DNA of 64,000 bases from JAEULH01 sp963746275 (GTDB taxonomy: Bacteria > Pseudomonadota > Alphaproteobacteria > Rhodospirillales > Defluviicoccaceae): contig CAVVAX010000044.1 of NCBI GenBank assembly GCA_963746275.1, forward strand, positions 1-64,000, read 5' to 3'. Below are positions 1 through 10,156 of this stretch, one piece after another; the first letter of the stretch is position 1; the number at the start of each line of letters is the position of its first letter. The notes under the pieces are model-generated. The model worked only from the letters and a program-made list of their open reading frames with translations, was not told the origin of the DNA and did not search any database. Made by a program: the position numbers and the translations under genes.

Positions 1-1023
<1,023 letters not shown>

Positions 1024-1033
1024 GGGGCAGGCC

Positions 1034-1459
1034 ATGGCCGACACCTTCGTCTTCGAGATCGTCACGCCGGGGCGGATGATGCTGTCACAGCCGGCGGAGA
1101 TGGTGGTCATTCCCGGGGAGGCCGGCAACTTCGGCGTCCTGCCCGGGCACTCGCCGATGCTGTCTACGCTCAGGCCGGGCACGGTCGAGATCCGCGAGCA
1201 GAACTTGAAGATCCGCGACCAGATCTTCGTCGAGCAGGGCTTCGCCGAGGTCACCACCGAGCGCTGCACGGTGCTTGCCGAAGAGGCGATCCCGGTCAAG
1301 GAGATTACCCGCGACGGGGCCGAGGATCGGCTGAAGCGGGCGCACGATGCGCTGATGTCTGCGGACACGCCGGGCGTCCGCCTCGGGGCCGAGCGCGAGC
1401 TGCACGCGGCGGAGGCCATGCTCGCGGCGCTGGACGCTTACGAGAAAGGCGGCCATTAG
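1034..1459 (+). CDS. atpC: ATP synthase F1 subunit epsilon
   Basis: Epsilon subunit of F1, which sits in the central stalk and couples rotation to, and inhibits, the catalytic head. The 141-residue product has the N-terminal beta-sandwich signature (FEIVTPGRMM, then NFGVLPGHSPM) and a C-terminal helical hairpin. The ATG at 1034 is chosen because GAGGGGCAG just upstream serves as ribosome binding site and the preceding gene stops 10 bases earlier. The frame stays open upstream, but that part only overlaps atpD and has no family similarity. It is the last gene of the atp operon. Confidence 0.96.
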   Translation: MADTFVFEIVTPGRMMLSQPAEMVVIPGEAGNFGVLPGHSPMLSTLRPGTVEIREQNLKIRDQIFVEQGFAEVTTERCTVLAEEAIPVKEITRDGAEDRLKRAHDALMSADTPGVRLGAERELHAAEAMLAALDAYEKGGH

Positions 1460-1528
1460 TCACGCTGGCGACGCTTGCCCGAAGCGTGGCGGCCGGTGGT
1501 GCGCGACCGGAGACATAGTTGACACTAT

Positions 1529-1548
1529 GGACCGGAGACATGGTTGAC
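1529..1548 (+). repeat. Left inverted terminal repeat of the IS481-type remnant
   Basis: GGACCGGAGACATGGTTGAC; its reverse complement occurs at 1915-1934 with 18 of 20 bases matching. A second, partial copy (GACCGGAGACATAGTTGAC) stands at 1505-1523. Confidence 0.75.
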
Positions 1549-1914
1549 GGTCTCCCTGGTTTGTTTCGGTTTGGCTTTGCCTTGGCACGGCCGTGCCGAG
1601 GCGAAGCGGCGCAGCTTTTTGCTGGCCCGGTCGATGAGGCCGAGATCGATGGCGGCGAAGCGGACGATCCAGTCGCCGTCTTCGGTTTCGGCGACGCCGA
1701 CGGTCTCGCCGGCCAGGGCTTCGCGGACGAAGACGAGGCTGCCGCCCCACTTGATCTCGCCGGTGGGCCGGACCCTGCGCACGGCGTGGTCAGGGTCGTA
1801 CCAGGGCTCCGCGATGGTCTCCGGAAACGGCCGCGGCGAGGGCTCGTAGCGGCGGACCGGCGGGACCTGGCCCAACGCCTCGTGCGGGCGGTTCTCGTTG
1901 ACGGCGAGAAGAGT

Positions 1915-1934
1915 GTCAACCATCTATCCGGTCC
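1915..1934 (-). repeat. Right inverted terminal repeat of the IS481-type remnant
   Basis: Read on the minus strand this is GGACCGGATAGATGGTTGAC, differing from the left repeat at two positions. The apparent first residues of the residual transposase frame are encoded by this repeat. Confidence 0.75.
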
Positions 1935-2051
1935 AAAATGTCCAGAATGTATCCGGATCGGACCCCGGGCTTCCCTCCCCAGCGGCCGGTTTGCGCGTGT
2001 CGTCAGCAGACACTTTCCAGCGGCGCCATAATCCGCGGGGCCCTCCCGCGC

Positions 2052-2729
2052 ATGAGGCCGGAGCCCCTGCACGGCTGGTCGCTCAGCGTCCGCGAGGCGA
2101 TCGACCTGCAGAGCCGCATCGCCTGTGGCGTCATTCGCAAGGACCGTCTGGGCCCGGTGCGCCTGGTCGCGGGCGTCGACGTCGCCTATGACCGCCGCGG
2201 CCGCAGCAGCATCGCCCGGGCCGCCGTCGTCGTGCTCTCCTTTCCGGACCTCGCGTTCGTCGAGCAGGCGGCGATAGAGGTCGCCGTCGATTTTCCCTAT
2301 GTCCCGGGCCTGCTGACCTTCCGCGAGGCCCCCGCGGCCATCGCCGCGCTCGACCGGCTGACGCACCGCCCGGACGTGCTGCTCTGCGACGGCCAGGGCC
2401 TCGCCCACCCGCGACGGCTCGGCTTCGCCGCCCACCTCGGGCTGTTCCTCGACACGCCCTCGGTCGGCGTCGCCAAGTCCGTCCTCGTCGGCGCCTATGC
2501 CGAGCCGGGGCCGGCCAAAGGCGACTGGTCGCCGCTCATCGACAAGGACGAGGTCATCGGCGCGGCGCTGAGGACCCGCGCCGGCACGCGGCCGATCTAC
2601 GTCTCGATCGGCCACCAAGTCTCGCTTCCGACGGCGATCTCTCTCGTCCTCGGCTGCACGACCTCGTTCCGGCTGCCACAGACGACCCGCGCCGCCGACC
2701 GGCTGTCCAAGGCGCGCGGGGGGGCATAG
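2052..2729 (+). CDS. nfi: Endonuclease V
   Basis: DNA repair nuclease of the Nfi family, which nicks DNA one base 3' of deaminated bases such as deoxyinosine. The 225-residue product shows the family blocks in order: VAGVDVAY (active-site Asp), YVPGLLTFRE, LLCDGQGLAHPRRLGFAAH, PSVGVAKS and RPIYVSIGHQVSL. Length matches the family. The frame is open upstream to 1938, but the ATG at 2052 gives the normal N-terminus (LHGWSLSVREAIDLQ), and the upstream part encodes nothing recognisable. It stands alone between the IS remnant and nfeD. E. coli also carries nfi as a non-essential gene. Confidence 0.93.
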   Translation: MRPEPLHGWSLSVREAIDLQSRIACGVIRKDRLGPVRLVAGVDVAYDRRGRSSIARAAVVVLSFPDLAFVEQAAIEVAVDFPYVPGLLTFREAPAAIAALDRLTHRPDVLLCDGQGLAHPRRLGFAAHLGLFLDTPSVGVAKSVLVGAYAEPGPAKGDWSPLIDKDEVIGAALRTRAGTRPIYVSIGHQVSLPTAISLVLGCTTSFRLPQTTRAADRLSKARGGA

Positions 2730-2788
2730 CCCGCGCACTCCGCCTGTGCGATCATCGGGGACGCGCGCCGCGCCGCTATGGATCAGCG

Positions 2789-4208
2789 ATGCCGCCCCGG
2801 TACCTGCACCGACTTGTGTTCCTCTTCGGCGTAGCCTGGCTGGTCGTCGCCTTGCTCCTGCCCGCGGCTCAGGGGCAGGACGGTGCGGCGCCGGCGAACG
2901 CCATCGTCCTGCCGATCGAAGGCGCCATCGGCCCGGCGACCAGCGACTACGTCATCCGCGGCCTGGAGCAGGCGGCGGAGCGTGGCGCCGGCCTCGTCAT
3001 CCTGCGGATCGATACGCCGGGCGGGCTGGACACGGCGATGCGCGACATTGTCCGCGCGATCCTGTCGGCGCCGCTTCCGGTGGTGGCCTATGTGGCGCCG
3101 AGCGGGGCGCGGGCCGCGAGCGCCGGAACCTACCTCACCGACGCCAGCCACATCGCCGCCATGGCGCCGGGAACCAACCTCGGCGCGGCGACACCGGTTC
3201 AGATCGGCGGACCGGGCGCGCCGCCCGCCGGCGACGAGCGGCCGCGGCCCGACGAAAAGACCGGGGACGCGGAGAAGGATGAGAAGCCCGCGCCGGGGAT
3301 CGGCGAGAAGGCGCGCAGCGACGCCATCGCCTACATCCGCAGCTTGGCGCAGTTGCGCGGCCGCAACGTCGACTGGGCCGAGAAGGCGGTGAGCGAGGCG
3401 GCGAGCCTTTCCGCCGAGGACGCGCTCGCGGCAGGCGTGATCGACGTCGTCGCCGCCGACGTTCCCGAGCTGCTGCGAAGATCGACGGCCGCGCGGTCTC
3501 CGTCGCCGGCCGGTCGGTGACGCTTGCCAGCCAAGGATCTCGCCATCGTCGAGGCTCGAGCCGGACTGGCGGACCAAGCTGCTCGCCATCATCACCAATC
3601 CCAACGTCGCCTACATCCTGATGCTGGTCGGCATCTATGGGATCCTGTTCGAGTTCTACAGCCCCGGCCTGGTCGGGCCGGGCGTGGTCGGCGCGATCTG
3701 CCTGCTGCTCGCGCTCTACGCCTTCCAGGTCCTGCCGGTGAACTACGCCGGCGTCGGGCTCGCGCTCTTGGGCGTCGCCATGCTGACGGCGGAGGCGTTC
3801 GTGCCGAGCTTCGGCATCCTCGGGCTCGCCGGGATCGTCGCGCTGGTCGTCGGCTCGATCATGCTGATGGAAGGCGACGTTCCGGGCTTCACCATCGCCT
3901 GGGGGCTGATCGCCGGGGTCGCCGGCGGTGACCGGCCTCCTGTTCACCACCGTTCTCACCCTGGCGGTCCGGGCCCGCCGCCGCCAGGTGGTTTCGGGGC
4001 GCGAAGGCATGGTCGGGTCGGCCGGGCCGGTGGTTCACTGGGCCGGCCATGAAGGCTCGGTGCGGGTCCACGGCGAGGTCTGGCGGGCGCGGGCACGCCG
4101 GGCGCTGGCGCCTGGCCAGCGGGTCAGGGTGAGCGAGGTCGACGGCCTGACCCTCGTCGTCGAGCCCGAGGGCCGGCACCCGGAGGAGCAACGCACAGGG
4201 AGCGATAA
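2789..4208 (+). CDS. NfeD-type membrane serine protease, frameshifted
   Basis: Membrane-bound ClpP-class protease (NfeD1b type), known to pair with stomatin-like proteins. The start ATG 2789 opens a signal peptide. A protease domain follows with SGARAASAGTYL (catalytic Ser) and the EKARSDAIAYIR stretch that carries the catalytic Lys region. Next come about four membrane segments (NVAYILMLVGIYGILFEFYS onward) and an OB-fold NfeD tail (GREGMVGSAGPVV to VSEVDGLTLVVEP). The frame changes near 3478, 3555, 3925 and 4190; at 3478 a missing C explains the loss of the LLRKIDGRAV reading. TAA 4206-4208 is the likely stop, two bases before the slipin ATG. Sequence error is the simplest explanation, but a real pseudogene cannot be excluded. 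Confidence 0.8.
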
Positions 4209-4210
4209 CG

Positions 4211-5056
4211 ATGCTGTCCGTCCTCGATCAGGCCTGGATCGTCCCGGTCTTCATCCTGGTCTTTGTCCTCATCATCTCGGTCAAGGTGCTGCGCGAATAC
4301 GAGCGCGCGGTCGTCTTCCTCCTCGGCCGGTTCTGGAAGGTGAAGGGGCCGGGCCTGATCCTGATCTTCCCGGTCGTCCAGCAGATGGTGCGGATCGACC
4401 TCCGCACCCGCGTCCTCGACGTGCCGCAGCAGGACGTGATCTCCCGCGACAACGTCTCCGTCCGCGTCAATGCTGTCGTCTACGACCGGGTGATCCGCCC
4501 GGAGCACTCGGTGATCCAGGTCGAGAACTACGAGGCGGCGACCAGCCAGCTCGCCCAGACCACGCTCCGGTCCGTGTTGGGCCAGCACGAACTCGACGAG
4601 ATGCTGGCCGAGCGCGAGAAGCTGAACGTCGACATCCAGCGGATCCTGGACGAGCAGACCGAGGCCTGGGGCATCAAGGTCTCCAACGTCGAGATCAAGA
4701 AGGTGGACCTCGACGAGAGCATGATCCGCGCTATCGCCCGGCAGGCGGAGGCCGAACGCGGACGCCGAGCCAAGGTCATCGACGCCGAGGGCGAGCTGCA
4801 GGCGGCGGAGCGCTTCCGCGAGGCGGCCCAGATCCTGTCGACCCAGCCGCAGGCGCTGCACCTGCGCTATCTCACGACGATGCAGGGGCTGGCCTCCGAC
4901 CGCACCTCGCTGATCCTGTTCCCGATGCCGCTGGAGTTCGTCGAGCCCTTCGCCCGCCGTGCCGCCGTCGCTGGCGCCGGCGGTGGCGCTGGTCCCGGGT
5001 CAGGAGCGCGGGGCGGTGGCCAGCCGGTCGAGGAGGCCGGCGAGCACGGCGCATAG
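4211..5056 (+). CDS. Slipin/stomatin-like SPFH protein
   Basis: SPFH (band 7) scaffold protein of the inner membrane, the usual partner and substrate of the NfeD protease encoded just upstream. The 281-residue product has one N-terminal membrane anchor (residues about 7-27), the SPFH domain (REYERAVVFLLGRFWKVKGP to about residue 170) and a charged coiled-coil region rich in Glu/Arg (ARQAEAERGRRAKVIDAEGE). The C-terminal 40 residues are Gly/Ala-rich and overlap the convergent hydrolase gene by 57 bases. The pair nfeD-slipin is a conserved bacterial two-gene operon thought to act on membrane organisation. Confidence 0.93.
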   Translation: MLSVLDQAWIVPVFILVFVLIISVKVLREYERAVVFLLGRFWKVKGPGLILIFPVVQQMVRIDLRTRVLDVPQQDVISRDNVSVRVNAVVYDRVIRPEHSVIQVENYEAATSQLAQTTLRSVLGQHELDEMLAEREKLNVDIQRILDEQTEAWGIKVSNVEIKKVDLDESMIRAIARQAEAERGRRAKVIDAEGELQAAERFREAAQILSTQPQALHLRYLTTMQGLASDRTSLILFPMPLEFVEPFARRAAVAGAGGGAGPGSGARGGGQPVEEAGEHGA

Positions 5057-5785
5057 GCGATCGAGGTCGTGCGGCTCCGATAGCCGGTGCTCTCCCGACT
5101 TCACCAGCGTCACCTCCACGTCGTTCGAACGCAGGCACTCGGCGAGGCGCAGCGGCGTCCGCCACGGCACGTCCGGGTCCTCCATGCCGTGGATCAAACG
5201 CACCGGGCAGTCGAGCGCGATCTCAGAGCGGAGCACCAGGTGGGTCCGCCCGTCGTCGAGGATCAGCCTCGTCACCGGCGTCGGCTCGGGGTCGTACGGG
5301 CTGAACATCTCCAGCACCCCGTCGCGCTCCAGCCGAGCCCGGTTGTCGGCGCTGAGCGCGGGCACGATCAGGTCCTCGGTGAAATCGGGCGCGGCGGCGA
5401 TGCCGACGAGGCCGGCAACGCGTTCCGGCCTGCGGAGTGCCGCGAGCAGCATGATCCAGCCGCCGAGGCTGGAGCCGACCAGCACCTGCGGCCCTTCGGT
5501 CAGCGCATCCATCACCGCGACCGCGTCGTCCGCCCAACGGCCGATGGTGCCGTCGATGAAATTGCCCGACGATGCGCCGTGACCGAGGTAGTCGAAGCGG
5601 ACGAAGGCGCGGCCCTGCGCCCGGCAGAACGCCTCCAGGCGAAGCGCCTTGCCGCCGGTCATGTCGGATTTGTAGCCGGTGAGGAAGATGACGCCGGGGC
5701 CGCGGCCAAAGCTGCGGTGGTAGGCGATGGTCGCGCCGTCCTCGCGACGGAGGAGGCTGGGCGCTGGGCCGGAGGCATCTATCAC
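5000..5785 (-). CDS. Alpha/beta hydrolase, ABHD10-like
   Basis: Serine hydrolase of the alpha/beta fold, resembling the ABHD10/short-chain thioesterase group. It shows the oxyanion region GVIFLTGYKSDMTGGKA, the nucleophile elbow VGSSLGGW, the acid in HGMEDPDVPW and the catalytic His in SGEHRLSEP. The true substrate is unknown. The minus frame is open to an ATG at 5857, but a GTG at 5785 starts just before the conserved region (VIDASGPAPSLLRREDG) and avoids a low-complexity Arg/Pro leader, so I prefer it. Its 3' end overlaps the convergent slipin gene. Confidence 0.85.
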   Translation of the reverse strand: MIDASGPAPSLLRREDGATIAYHRSFGRGPGVIFLTGYKSDMTGGKALRLEAFCRAQGRAFVRFDYLGHGASSGNFIDGTIGRWADDAVAVMDALTEGPQVLVGSSLGGWIMLLAALRRPERVAGLVGIAAAPDFTEDLIVPALSADNRARLERDGVLEMFSPYDPEPTPVTRLILDDGRTHLVLRSEIALDCPVRLIHGMEDPDVPWRTPLRLAECLRSNDVEVTLVKSGEHRLSEPHDLDRLCAVLAGLLDRLATAPRS

Positions 5786-5929
5786 GAGCGGCTCCTCGAT
5801 GCTAGCTGCCGGGTGCCTGGGGCGCCGACGGTAGCACCCGGGCCGCCGCCCAGCCACCGCCGCGCCGCCAGCATGCTTGACTTCGGCGGCGCACGCTCCT
5901 AGATTGCCGAAACGCCACGCTCAACCAAT

Positions 5930-7931
5930 ATGGATGACCTCAGCCCGGTGAACGACCGCGAGCAAGCCACCACCGCCGTCATCGCCCCTGCGGGAATCCC
6001 CGCGCCCCAGCCGGTGCGCATCACGCTCCCCGACGGCAGCATCCGCAGCTACGACCACCCGCCGTCCGGCGCCGAGATCGCCGCCGACATTGGCCCGGGT
6101 CTGGCGAAGGCGGCGCTGGCGGTGCGGGTGGAGGGCGAGCTGCGCGACCTTGCCGCCACCATCGACCGCAATGCGCACGTGGCCATCATGACGGCGCGAG
6201 ATCCGGATGCCCTGGAGCTCTTGCGCCACGACGCCGCCCACGTCATGGCCGAGGCGGTGCAGGAGCTCTACCCCGAGGCCCAGGTCACCATTGGCCCGGC
6301 GATTGAGAATGGCTTCTACTACGACTTTGCCCGTCCCGAGCCGTTCGCCCCGGAGGACCTGGAGCGGATCGAGACGCGGATGCGCGAGATCGTCGAGCGC
6401 GACGAGCCGATCGTCCGCGAGGTCTGGGAGCGCGACGCCGCCATCGCCCACTTCGAGGCTATCGGCGAGCACTACAAAGCCGAGATCATCGCCGAGATCC
6501 CCGAGGGCGAGCCGGTCAGCGTCTATCGCCAGGGGACTTGGCTCGACCTCTGCCGCGGCCCGCACCTGCCGTCGACGGGCCGGCTGGGCAAGGCCTTCAA
6601 GCTGACCAAGCTTGCCGGCGCCTATTGGCGCGGCGACTTCCGCAACGCCATGCTGCAGCGGATCTATGGCACTGCCTGGGCGAGCCAGGATCAGCTCGAC
6701 GCCTACCTGACGATGCTGGCCGAGGCCGAACGGCGCGACCATCGCCGCCTCGGCCGGGAGATGGGGCTGTACCATTTCCAGGAGGAGGCGGCCGGGGCGG
6801 TGTTCTGGCACCCGGACGGCTGGACCCTGTATCGCACCCTCCAGGGCTACATGCGCGCGCGGCTGGAGCGGGCCGGTTATGTCGAGGTGAACACGCCGCA
6901 GCTCGTCGACCGCTCCCTCTGGGAGCGCTCCGGGCATTGGGAGAAGTTCCGCGAACACATGTTCACGGTGGAAGCCGAGGACAAGGTGCTGGCGCTGAAG
7001 CCGATGAACTGCCCCGGCCACGTCCAGATCTTTCGCCAGGGGATCAAGAGCTACCGCGACCTGCCGCTGCGCATGGCCGAGTTTGGCTCCTGCCAGCGCA
7101 ACGAACCGTCGGGTGCGCTGCACGGCCTGATGCGGGTGCGCGCGTTCGTTCAGGACGACGCGCACATTTTCTGCACCGAGGACCAGATCACCTCGGAGAC
7201 GACGACCTTCTGCGACCTGCTCGGGGTCGTCTACCGCGACCTCGGCTTCACCGACATCACGCGTGAAGTTTTCCGATCGCCCGGAGAAGCGCGCCGGCAG
7301 CGACGCGACCTGGGACAAGGCGGAAGGCGCGCTGCAGGCGGCGACGGCGGCGGCGGGGCTTGAGACGGTGCTGAACCCGGGGGAGGGCGCGTTCTACGGG
7401 CCGAAGCTCGAATTCGTGCTGCGCGACGCCATCGGCCGCGAGTGGCAGCTGGGCACGCTTCAGGTGGATTTCGTCCTGCCGGAGCGGCTGGATGCGGCCT
7501 ACGTCGGCGAGGACGGCGAGAAGCACCGCCCGGTGATGCTGCACCGGGCGATCCTCGGCTCGTTCGAGCGCTTCGTCGGCATCCTCATCGAGCACCATGC
7601 CGGCCGGATGCCGCTGTGGCTGGCGCCGGTGCAGGCGGTCGTCGCCACCATCACCAACGACGCGGACGGCTATGCCCGGCTCGTCCACGAGCGGCTGGCC
7701 GCGGCCGGGCTGCGCTGCCGGCTCGACTTGCGCAACGAAAAGATCGGCTACAAGGTGCGCGAACACAGCTTGGCGAAGGTGCCGGCGCTGGTAGTCGTGG
7801 GCGCGCGCGAGCAAGTCGACCAGACCGTTGCCATCCGCCGGCTGGGCGATAAAAGTCAGGAAATACTTGCTCTTGATGTTGCTGCGGCTAGACTGGCTAC
7901 GGAAGCGGCGGGGCCTCTTGCCGCAGGATGA
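5930..7931 (+). CDS. thrS: Threonyl-tRNA synthetase, one frameshift
   Basis: Class II synthetase that charges tRNA-Thr. Domains in order: TGS (RITLPDGSIRSYDHP), the editing domain with RHDAAHVMAEA, the catalytic core with zinc ligands in LKPMNCPGH and RMAEFGSCQRNEPSGALHGL, and the anticodon-binding domain. At about 7262 the frame moves by one: the expected ITVKFSD is restored by dropping one base in ACGCGTG. The whole gene is 2,002 bases, that is 667 codons plus one base, which fits the family length once corrected. Because thrS is essential, the shift is most likely a sequence error. It heads the thrS-infC-rpmI-rplT-pheST cluster. Confidence 0.93.
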
Positions 7932-8372
7932 GCACGGCGGCGACACCGGAACAACCGGGCGCCGCGTGATCGGGACATTCGCGAGACGTGCTATTGGATC
8001 ATCATTGTCGGAGCGGCCGTCCCCAGGGTGCGTGGGCGCGCCGGCTTGCGAGATCCTGACCCTTTGCGGCAACCGATGCTGAGCGCGGTGTCCATCGAGC
8101 GCGCAGAACGGGTCGGCGTGGGTCGCCCGCCCGCCGCTATCGCGGGATGGGGCCGCCTTGGCGGCGAGGCTTGCTTCTTGGGCGGCGGCGCCGACCGATC
8201 CCCTTCATGACCAGCCAGCCGGCGTCGGGCGGCGTGGCCACACGGACGCGGGCACGTGCCCATGGACGCACCCGTGGACGCGCCTCTGCGGCCGGCCCCG
8301 ACGTGCCGATGTCATCCACCATCCGTCAACATCAACGAGGCCTTGGCCGGTGCGGGCCGGCGGCCACCAGCA
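7932..8372. other. Intergenic region between thrS and infC
   Basis: About 440 bases with no convincing gene. Short open frames on both strands are Arg-rich and look like GC-driven artefacts. The stretch probably carries the infC leader and promoter, but I see no clear -35/-10 pair or terminator. Confidence 0.5.
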
Positions 8373-8388
8373 GGGAGTACCATCGATA
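8373..8388 (+). promoter_or_regulatory. Ribosome binding site and non-AUG start of infC
   Basis: AGGGAG at 8373-8378 is followed after seven bases by ATA at 8386-8388. There is no ATG, GTG or TTG in a suitable place between this site and the start of similarity to IF-3. Confidence 0.65.
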
Positions 8389-8922
8389 GCGAGAGCACCT
8401 TACCCCCCGTCGCCGAGCCGCGACGGGCCGCGCGTGAACGACGAGATCAACGTCGCCCTGGTCCGGGTCGTCGATCCGGACGGCGGCCAGCTCGGCGTCC
8501 TGCCGATTGGCGAGGCGTTGCGCGCCGCCGAGGTCGCCGGCCTCGACCTGGTCGAGGTGGCGCCGGCTGCCGATCCGCCGGTCTGCAAGATCCTCGACTA
8601 CGGGAAGTTTAAGTACGAGGCGCAGAAAAAGAAAAGCGAGGCTCGCAAGAAGCAGAAGATCATCGAGGTCAAGGAAATCAAGATGCGCCCTGGCATCGAC
8701 GAGCACGATTACCAGGTAAAGATGCGCAACATGCACCGGTTCCTCGATGACGGCGACAAGATCAAGGTGACCATTCGCTTTCGCGGCCGTGAGATGGTGC
8801 ACCAGGACTTGGGCATGAAGGTCCTGTACCGGGTCCGCGATGAGCTGGACGACCGAGCCAAGGTCGAGCAGTATCCGAAGATAGAGGGCCGGCAGATGGT
8901 GATGGTCCTGGCTCCGCGCTGA
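8386..8922 (+). CDS. infC: Translation initiation factor IF-3, probable ATA start
   Basis: IF-3 binds the 30S subunit, keeps subunits apart and rejects non-canonical start codons. The N-domain begins RDGPRVNDEINV, the Lys-rich linker is YEAQKKKSEARKKQK, and the C-domain holds KMRPGIDEHDYQVK and VTIRFRGREM. Alphaproteobacterial homologues begin with a short Ala/Arg/Pro-rich leader before this motif, and that leader is present here (ARAPYPPSPSRDG) directly after an ATA codon. With ATA 8386 the product is 178 residues, normal for the family. A rare start codon is the known basis of IF-3 self-regulation in E. coli (AUU). A GTG inside RVNDE would cut off conserved sequence. Confidence 0.92.
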   Translation: MARAPYPPSPSRDGPRVNDEINVALVRVVDPDGGQLGVLPIGEALRAAEVAGLDLVEVAPAADPPVCKILDYGKFKYEAQKKKSEARKKQKIIEVKEIKMRPGIDEHDYQVKMRNMHRFLDDGDKIKVTIRFRGREMVHQDLGMKVLYRVRDELDDRAKVEQYPKIEGRQMVMVLAPR

Positions 8923-9322
8923 GCGGCGGGGTTGGCTGCGGCAGCGGTGCGGTGGCCCCCCTCCCGGCTTTGCGAGCCCCTACCTCCTGCTCGGCCGGTG
9001 CCCGCAATCCTCTTGCGTCACCCGCTGGCCGCGGGCTCGGGCGGGTCGGGCGCTTCCGGCGGGTCCGCAGCGCGCGTGCAGCGCCACAGCGAGTGCAGCG
9101 ATGACGGCTAAAGCAGCCGGTCGCCCGACTGCTCCGCAGGCGCCGGCGGCGCCGCGGTCCTTGAGCGTCCCTTCGGGGTGTGCCTAACCGGGTGGCTTTT
9201 CGACAAGCTGCTTTCGGGCCGCGCGCTTCTCGTGCGTGGAAGCCGGGGGGTTCACGGCGGAGCAAAAAAGCCCGGCGCCAGCGCAGGAACACCGCGCCGG
9301 TGCCGCATTCCAGATCCGGGGC
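8923..9322. other. Intergenic region after infC
   Basis: About 400 bases, convergent between infC and a minus-strand membrane protein gene. It is GC-rich with several short open frames of poor composition. No terminator with a clear U-run is visible, and I recognise nothing else in it. Confidence 0.45.
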
Positions 9323-10156
9323 TTACGGCGACTGCCGGTGGGCGCGCGCCGCAGCTGGGATGGCTCCGCCGCCGCCGCCACGAACCGCCGGCAGCTCCCG
9401 TGGGGCCGCCGCCCGCTCGCTGGCCTTCACCCGTGCTGGCGCCAGCGCTCGACCAACAACGATCGGCTCCTGGAGCGCAAGAAGGCTCATCACCGCCCAG
9501 AGGATCAGGGTCACCCCCACCATCTCGCAAAACTCCTCAATGCCCGTCTGGATGACGAGGGCATCACCGGTGAAGTAGTTAACCAGGATGTCCCCAGGCG
9601 CCGCCGCGATGACGAAGAGGAGGATGCCGGCTAAAGCCTTGGCGAAGACATCGGCGGGAATGGACAGCCGCTTGCGCAGATAGAAGATGCCGCCGATCAA
9701 AGCGAGGAACAGCGGCGGGCCGAGGAACACCATCCATAAGCCGGTTGTCTCGAACACCGGTTTCTGCGTAAGGGTGCCGCCGCTTACCAGCATGTTGAAG
9801 CGATCCCCGATCTTCTCGTGGAGTGTGGCCCCCTCGTCCATGGAGAGGTAGGCGAAGAGCGCCGCGCCCAGGAGCACGAGCACGCCGGCTACCTTGTCCT
9901 CGAGCAGGATCATGCGGCCGTAAAAGTAGGCGCACAGCGCGACCGCAAAAAGCTTGGTAGCGGAGTACCATGCGGGGATGTTGCCCTCGCCGTCCATGTC
10001 GAACATGTTCGGGCGTTCGTGACCCACAGGATTCCCGTGCAGGAACAGGAACAGATACAGCACCGCCAACAGGACGTCGGCTGAGAGCAGGCATGCGACC
10101 AAACCCCGCGCTTGGTTCATGCTCAGCAATGAGTAGTGGTTCCCGCTCTTGTCCAT
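9323..10156 (-). CDS. Conserved six-TM membrane protein of unknown function
   Basis: I do not recognise the family. The 277-residue product has about six hydrophobic helices (residues about 20-40, 65-85, 88-110, 140-160, 175-195, 215-235). Several acidic and His residues lie in or next to helices (FDMDGEGNIPAWYS, SMDEGATLHEKIG, IEEFCEMVG), which hints at a metal or enzymatic site in the membrane. The last 40 residues are Ala/Gly/Arg-rich. The ATG at 10156 follows AAGGATAGG. It runs antisense to the translation genes on either side. Its TAA stop overlaps an 18-bp repeat whose second copy lies beyond the 5' end of the gene. Confidence 0.75.
   Translation of the reverse strand: MDKSGNHYSLLSMNQARGLVACLLSADVLLAVLYLFLFLHGNPVGHERPNMFDMDGEGNIPAWYSATKLFAVALCAYFYGRMILLEDKVAGVLVLLGAALFAYLSMDEGATLHEKIGDRFNMLVSGGTLTQKPVFETTGLWMVFLGPPLFLALIGGIFYLRKRLSIPADVFAKALAGILLFVIAAAPGDILVNYFTGDALVIQTGIEEFCEMVGVTLILWAVMSLLALQEPIVVGRALAPARVKASERAAAPRELPAVRGGGGGAIPAAARAHRQSP
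9324..9341 (+). repeat. 18-bp direct repeat, copy 1
   Basis: TACGGCGACTGCCGGTGG, identical to 10510-10527. The two copies bracket the antisense membrane protein gene; a shorter GCGCCGC match follows both. Confidence 0.6.

Larger units (their letters stand above)
1505..1934 (-). mobile_element. Internally deleted IS481-type insertion sequence remnant
   Basis: On the minus strand, 1525-1923 encodes the C-terminal end of an IS481/rve-type transposase: NENRPHEALGQVPP followed by a tail containing the IKWGGSLVFVREAL pattern. The catalytic DDE core is absent. The coding stretch is bounded by inverted terminal repeats, and the repeat sequence continues straight into the transposase tail, so the middle of the element has been lost. 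An extra copy of the left terminal motif lies at 1505-1525. The element sits directly downstream of the atp operon. It cannot encode a working transposase, but both ends are present, so it could be moved by a full copy elsewhere. Confidence 0.75.
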
